A stretch of DNA of 64,000 bases from Natronospira bacteriovora. GTDB lineage: Bacteria > Pseudomonadota > Gammaproteobacteria > Natronospirales > Natronospiraceae. Shown piece by piece: positions 60,818-64,000 of this stretch. Location of the stretch: assembly GCF_030848495.1 (NCBI RefSeq), contig NZ_JAVDDT010000006.1, positions 159,787-223,786 of the forward strand, given 5' to 3'. Position 1 is the first letter of the stretch. The number at the start of each line of letters is the position of its first letter. Below the pieces are notes generated by a model. It was not told where the DNA came from and ran no database searches. It saw only the letters and a list, made by a program, of their open reading frames with translations. The translations under genes and the position numbers were made by a program.

Positions 60818-61291
60818 TCAGAAACGGTACAAGGCGTTGAACTGAAAGGAGTCGGTATTATCCCGGGCGACGATCTCGCCGCGCAGCTCCCACTGACGAT
60901 CAAGACGCCAGGCACCGCCAAGGCCGACCATCAGGCCATCGTCATCACCGAAATCCAGGCCGGCGCGCCCCAGCAGGGACCACTGCCCGGTCAGGGGCAG
61001 GCTAATCACGGCAGTGCCCCACAGGCCCTTTGCCTGTGGCCGCCCGGGCTGACCGGAACGACTGAAGCGACCGGAGTTCCAGTATCCCGCCTCGGCCATG
61101 ACATTGGCCTCCCCCAGCACCTGGCCGAAGTCATAGCCGCCGAAGACCTGGTGGCCAACGGCATTGCTGAATCCGGTCAGGGAATTGCTGGAAAGCCCAC
61201 CCCCAAGGTAATAACCCTCCAGCTCATTGCCGGACGACACCGACGGAGCAAGGCACAACAGGGAAAAGAGAATGAAACCTGGCTTGTGCAT
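60818..61291 (-). CDS. OmpA-like small beta-barrel protein, paralogue 1
   Basis: A 157-residue exported protein (signal to about VSSG) with eight amphipathic strands ending in YRF. It shares with the gene at 61425 the pattern QVFGGYDFG, GRAGLDFGDDDG and ELRGE-V-RDN, so the two are tandem duplicates. AGGAGG lies upstream. Function unknown; small barrels of this kind often act in adhesion or envelope stability. Confidence 0.72.
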   Translation of the reverse strand: MHKPGFILFSLLCLAPSVSSGNELEGYYLGGGLSSNSLTGFSNAVGHQVFGGYDFGQVLGEANVMAEAGYWNSGRFSRSGQPGRPQAKGLWGTAVISLPLTGQWSLLGRAGLDFGDDDGLMVGLGGAWRLDRQWELRGEIVARDNTDSFQFNALYRF

Positions 61292-61365
61292 GACAGCCTC
61301 CTGTCGAATGGCGGCGCGAAGAACGGGTGCCGGGAAAATACCAGAAGGTCAGGCAGCTGAACACA

Positions 61366-61399
61366 GAAAAAAGCCGGCCAGCGATTACGCTGACCGGCT
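61366..61399 (-). terminator. Intrinsic terminator of the second OmpA-like gene
   Basis: An interrupted 11-bp stem (agccgg / cagcg arms; 61372-61399) with six As on the plus side, giving Ts on the minus strand. It separates the transcripts of the two tandem barrel genes. Confidence 0.8.
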
Positions 61400-61424
61400 C
61401 ACGATCCCGTAGTAAAGAGATGAT

Positions 61425-61925
61425 TCAGAAGTGGTAGGCGACGTTGAACTGAACCGAAGTGATGTTGTCGCGCTCGACCAGCTCGCCACGCAGTTCGAGA
61501 TTCTCGTTCAGATGATAAGCGGCACCACCGCCAATCATGAAACCATCGTCATCACCGAAGTCCAGACCGGCACGGCCAAAGAAGGACCAGTCCGGGTTGA
61601 AGCGATAGGCGACGCCACCGGTGGTCCACAGACCGGAATGGCTGGTGGTGACGGTACCGAAGAATGTGTTGGCCTCGAAATCATCCGTATTCATGAAACC
61701 GGCTTCGACGATGAAGTCCAGCTGATCCACACCGAAGATTTCACCGAAGTTGTAGCCACCGAACACCTGGAAGCCGAAGGCGGAATCGAACCCGGAAACC
61801 GAATTGTTGCTGACACCACCACCGAAGTACATGTTGCTTTGATCGAATTCAAAACCATCCGCCATCACGGAGGTGGAAAGCATCAGACCGGCCGCAGCCG
61901 CCAGACCCAGATGAATCTTCTTCAT
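61425..61925 (-). CDS. OmpA-like small beta-barrel protein, paralogue 2
   Basis: A 166-residue exported protein (signal to VMA) with eight amphipathic strands ending in YHF. It shares QVFGGYNFG, GRAGLDFGDDDG and ELRGELVERDN with its neighbour. The start at 61925 has GGAGAGAGG upstream; the 65 in-frame residues before it are not coding. The gene has its own terminator. Confidence 0.75.
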   Translation of the reverse strand: MKKIHLGLAAAAGLMLSTSVMADGFEFDQSNMYFGGGVSNNSVSGFDSAFGFQVFGGYNFGEIFGVDQLDFIVEAGFMNTDDFEANTFFGTVTTSHSGLWTTGGVAYRFNPDWSFFGRAGLDFGDDDGFMIGGGAAYHLNENLELRGELVERDNITSVQFNVAYHF

Positions 61926-62135
61926 GCCTCTCTCCTTCGAGTCATTATGATTGTGCTCAAAAACCCACGATTTCAGTGTAGCCTGTCCGCTTGCCTGCTG
62001 CCAAAGCGGACGGCGAAAATACCCTCTGTCCGACCCAGGGAACACTAGCAGACTTAGCCCTTGCGGGCGAACCCCCTGAATGAGGGGCCCCGTCCCGGCA
62101 TCCATCCAATCCGAATTCACTGAAAGAGGTCACAC

Positions 62136-63842
62136 ATGCAGACATTCCGGCTCCATCGCCGCCCGGGGAAGCAGGATCAGCTTGAGGTGCCCCTGCGGGG
62201 GCGTGCCCTGCTGGCCCACCCCATGTACAACAAGGGCACGGCCTTCACGATGGAAGAACGCCGGGCCTTCGGCCTGGAAGGCATGCTGCCGGATCGCACC
62301 TCCAGCAGCGAGGTGCAGAAGAAGCGCACTTACCAGGCGATCGTTCGGAAAAGTGACGCCATCGAGCGCTACATCGGCCTGGCCGCCCTGCAGGATCGCA
62401 ACGAGGTGCTGTTCTACCAGCTGCTGGAAGACCACCTGGACGAGTTCCTGCCCATTGTCTACACCCCCACGGTGGGCCAGGCCTGCAAGAAATACAGCCA
62501 CATCTTTCGGCGCGGGCGTGGCCTGTGGATCACGCCCCGGGACCGGGGCCGGGTCGACGAGATCCTGGCCAATGCCCCCTACGAGGATGCCCGTCTGATC
62601 GTGGTCACCGACAATGAGCGCATCCTCGGCCTGGGGGATCTTGGCGCCGGCGGCATGGGGATCCCCATCGGCAAACTGGCCCTGTACACAGTGGCCGCCG
62701 GCATTCATCCCAGCCAGTGCCTGCCCATCAGCCTGGACGTGGGCACGGATAATGAAGAACTGCTGAACGACGAATTCTACGTGGGCTTTCGCGAACGCCG
62801 CCTGCGCGGCGAGGCCTACGACGAACTGGTGGAAGAGTTCGTGGAGGCCGTCCGGGCGCGCTTCCCGAAGGCCCTGCTGCAGTGGGAGGACTTCAAGAAG
62901 GCCAATGCCTTCCGCCTGCTGGATCGCTATGCCGACCGCCTGCTGTCCTTCAACGACGACATCCAGGGCACGGCGGCGGTGACCCTGGCCGGTGTCATGG
63001 CCGGCTGCCGCATCGTCGGCCAGTCCGCCCGGGAACAGCGGGTGCTCATCCTCGGTGGCGGGGCCGCCGGCATCGGCATTGCCCGCCAGCTGCGGGAATG
63101 GCTGCGCCGGGACGGGGTCGAGGGCGAGGACCTGACCCGCGCCATCGCCGTACTCGACAGCCGCGGCCTGCTGATCGACGACGGCAAGCTGTCCGATGAA
63201 TACAAGAAGGAGTTTGCCTGGCGCCCGGAAGACGCGCGTGCCATCGGCATTGATCCGGAGGGCGAGCGCGACCTGGCCGCCGTGGTGCGGGCCCTGAAAC
63301 CCACGGTGCTGCTGGGCACCTCCGGCCAGCCGGGCATCTTCACCGAGGACATCATCCGCGACATGCAGGCGGGCACGAAACGCCCCATCATCCTGCCCAT
63401 TTCCAATCCGACGGCGAATACCGAAGCCCGCCCCGAAGACCTGATTCAGTGGACGAAGGGCCGGGCACTGGTGGCCACCGGCAGCCCCTTCGATGCCGTG
63501 GAATACGAGGGCAAAACCCATGAGATCGCCCAGGGCAACAATGTCTACATCTTCCCCGGCGTCGGTCTCGGAGCGCTGGCCGTGGAAGCCCATCGCATCA
63601 CGGATCGTCTGTTCACCGTGGCCGCCGAGTCCCTGGCCGAATGCATTTCCGAGGATGACCTGGCCCGGGGCCGCCTGTATCCACCCATGAGTGGCCTGCG
63701 CGACATCACCCGCCACATCGCCATCGCCGTGGGCCGCGCCTGCATTGACGAGGGCCTGGCCGACAGCGACCGGTCGGCGGTGGAAAAACGCGTGGACGAA
63801 ATGATGTGGCAAGCGGAATACCCGGAGTACGTGCCGATCTGA
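62136..63842 (+). CDS. maeA: NAD-dependent malic enzyme (MaeA/SfcA-type)
   Basis: A 568-residue malic enzyme of the large (eukaryote-like) class, giving pyruvate, CO2 and NADH from malate. The family signatures are IVYTPTVGQACKKYS with the active Tyr near residue 109, VTDNERILGLGDLGAGGMGIPIGKLALY, DDIQGTAAVTLAG with the metal Asp, and LILGGGAAGIGIARQL for NAD. The GAGG ribosome site is good. With the ACT-domain malic enzyme at 27 kb, the window has both malic enzyme types. Firm. Confidence 0.95.
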   Translation: MQTFRLHRRPGKQDQLEVPLRGRALLAHPMYNKGTAFTMEERRAFGLEGMLPDRTSSSEVQKKRTYQAIVRKSDAIERYIGLAALQDRNEVLFYQLLEDHLDEFLPIVYTPTVGQACKKYSHIFRRGRGLWITPRDRGRVDEILANAPYEDARLIVVTDNERILGLGDLGAGGMGIPIGKLALYTVAAGIHPSQCLPISLDVGTDNEELLNDEFYVGFRERRLRGEAYDELVEEFVEAVRARFPKALLQWEDFKKANAFRLLDRYADRLLSFNDDIQGTAAVTLAGVMAGCRIVGQSAREQRVLILGGGAAGIGIARQLREWLRRDGVEGEDLTRAIAVLDSRGLLIDDGKLSDEYKKEFAWRPEDARAIGIDPEGERDLAAVVRALKPTVLLGTSGQPGIFTEDIIRDMQAGTKRPIILPISNPTANTEARPEDLIQWTKGRALVATGSPFDAVEYEGKTHEIAQGNNVYIFPGVGLGALAVEAHRITDRLFTVAAESLAECISEDDLARGRLYPPMSGLRDITRHIAIAVGRACIDEGLADSDRSAVEKRVDEMMWQAEYPEYVPI

Positions 63843-63856
63843 GCCAAGCCCGTCCC

Positions 63857-63997
63857 GCCGATCAGGCCGGAGGCCGAGTGGCTGGGTGGCTGTGGTGGTC
63901 TCTCGCGCCGCGCTGGACTGAGGCGCGTAGCAGCGCTACGTGCCGAAGGAAGCGCAAGCGAGAGGCTTTTTCCAAGAAGTGGCCCCGCCTGATCGGC
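63857..63997. repeat. Large structured repeat, copy B
   Basis: An 11-bp perfect outer inverted repeat (63857-63867 with 63987-63997) encloses a 65-nt core (63900-63964) homologous to 44009-44073. It lies just after maeA. See the finding on compensatory changes. Confidence 0.8.
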
Positions 63998-64000
63998 GTC

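Noticed and set aside
62130..63812. A 560-residue minus-strand frame opposite the large malic enzyme
   Set aside because: Shadow of maeA; composition non-protein-like.

Overview
The window is about 64 kb of a GC-rich (by eye roughly 60%), densely coded bacterial chromosome. Gene content (rlmM, slt-type transglycosylase, yadGH-type ABC exporter, phage-shock operon with a sigma-54 promoter, CRP- and FNR-type boxes) points to a gammaproteobacterium. A BCCT osmolyte transporter, acidic Gly/Asp-rich secreted proteins and four exported or envelope peptidases suggest a proteolytic, halophilic or haloalkaliphilic member of the Chromatiales/Ectothiorhodospiraceae-like groups. The species call is inference. 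I found no tRNA or rRNA gene, no CRISPR array, no prophage and no transposase: this is backbone chromosome with ordinary housekeeping, envelope and signalling genes. The unusual material lies mainly in the intergenic DNA and in a few odd family members.

Layout. 1-9.7 kb: a cut thioredoxin-fold membrane protein, rlmM, a family-3 solute-binding lipoprotein, an M13 peptidase, a PilZ protein, msrA, an Nramp-like transporter lacking the usual metal ligands, small membrane and periplasmic proteins, a tandem universal stress protein behind a perfect FNR box, and a second PilZ protein. 9.7-16.9 kb: a lipoprotein with a HELAH motif, a sirtuin, EamA and TauE/SafE permeases, a glutamine amidotransferase and a YadGH-type ABC exporter. 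17-21.5 kb: two tandem paralogous secreted subtilases, each followed by the same terminator hairpin and each preceded by a CRP-type box. 21.8-30.1 kb: a small unknown protein, a YdjM-like membrane protein, a TetR/COQ9-like protein, DUF3775, an S9 peptidase, DUF4442, an Mpo1-like protein, an ACT-domain malic enzyme and a degenerate HD-GYP protein. 30.3-38.9 kb: glutaryl-CoA dehydrogenase followed by a fused E1 alpha-beta 2-oxoacid dehydrogenase, then GNAT, SRPBCC, DUF418, NnrU, an outer-membrane barrel, a second TauE/SafE protein and DUF2914. 39-46.8 kb: a succinate-semialdehyde-type dehydrogenase, Slt, an NAD-binding epimerase-like protein, an 860-bp repeat-rich gap, a GGDEF-EAL protein and a YcgR-like PilZ protein. 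47-54.4 kb: a BCCT transporter, an unknown protein and a porin in an apparent operon, then a chemoreceptor, an SDR, a tiny SET-domain protein, an FMN reductase and a barrel protein. 54.4-64 kb: a KamA-like radical SAM protein with a structured leader, an extended psp operon divergent from pspF, three small barrel proteins and a second malic enzyme.

How the parts fit. Nutrition looks proteolytic: the secreted subtilases, S9 and M13 peptidases would feed amino-acid catabolism (GcdH, ALDH, malic enzymes), and the CRP boxes would tie the proteases to carbon status. At least six proteins connect to c-di-GMP (three PilZ, one EAL, one degenerate HD-GYP, and a chemoreceptor downstream in the motility logic). 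Envelope stress is covered by the psp cluster.

The most novel signals are non-coding. One is a 65-nt structured repeat core present in two copies (44.0 kb and 63.9 kb) whose differences are compensatory base changes. A second is a composite inverted-repeat element at 31.5 kb sharing its motif with a hairpin at 43.8 kb. A third is a multi-hairpin leader ahead of the kamA-like gene.
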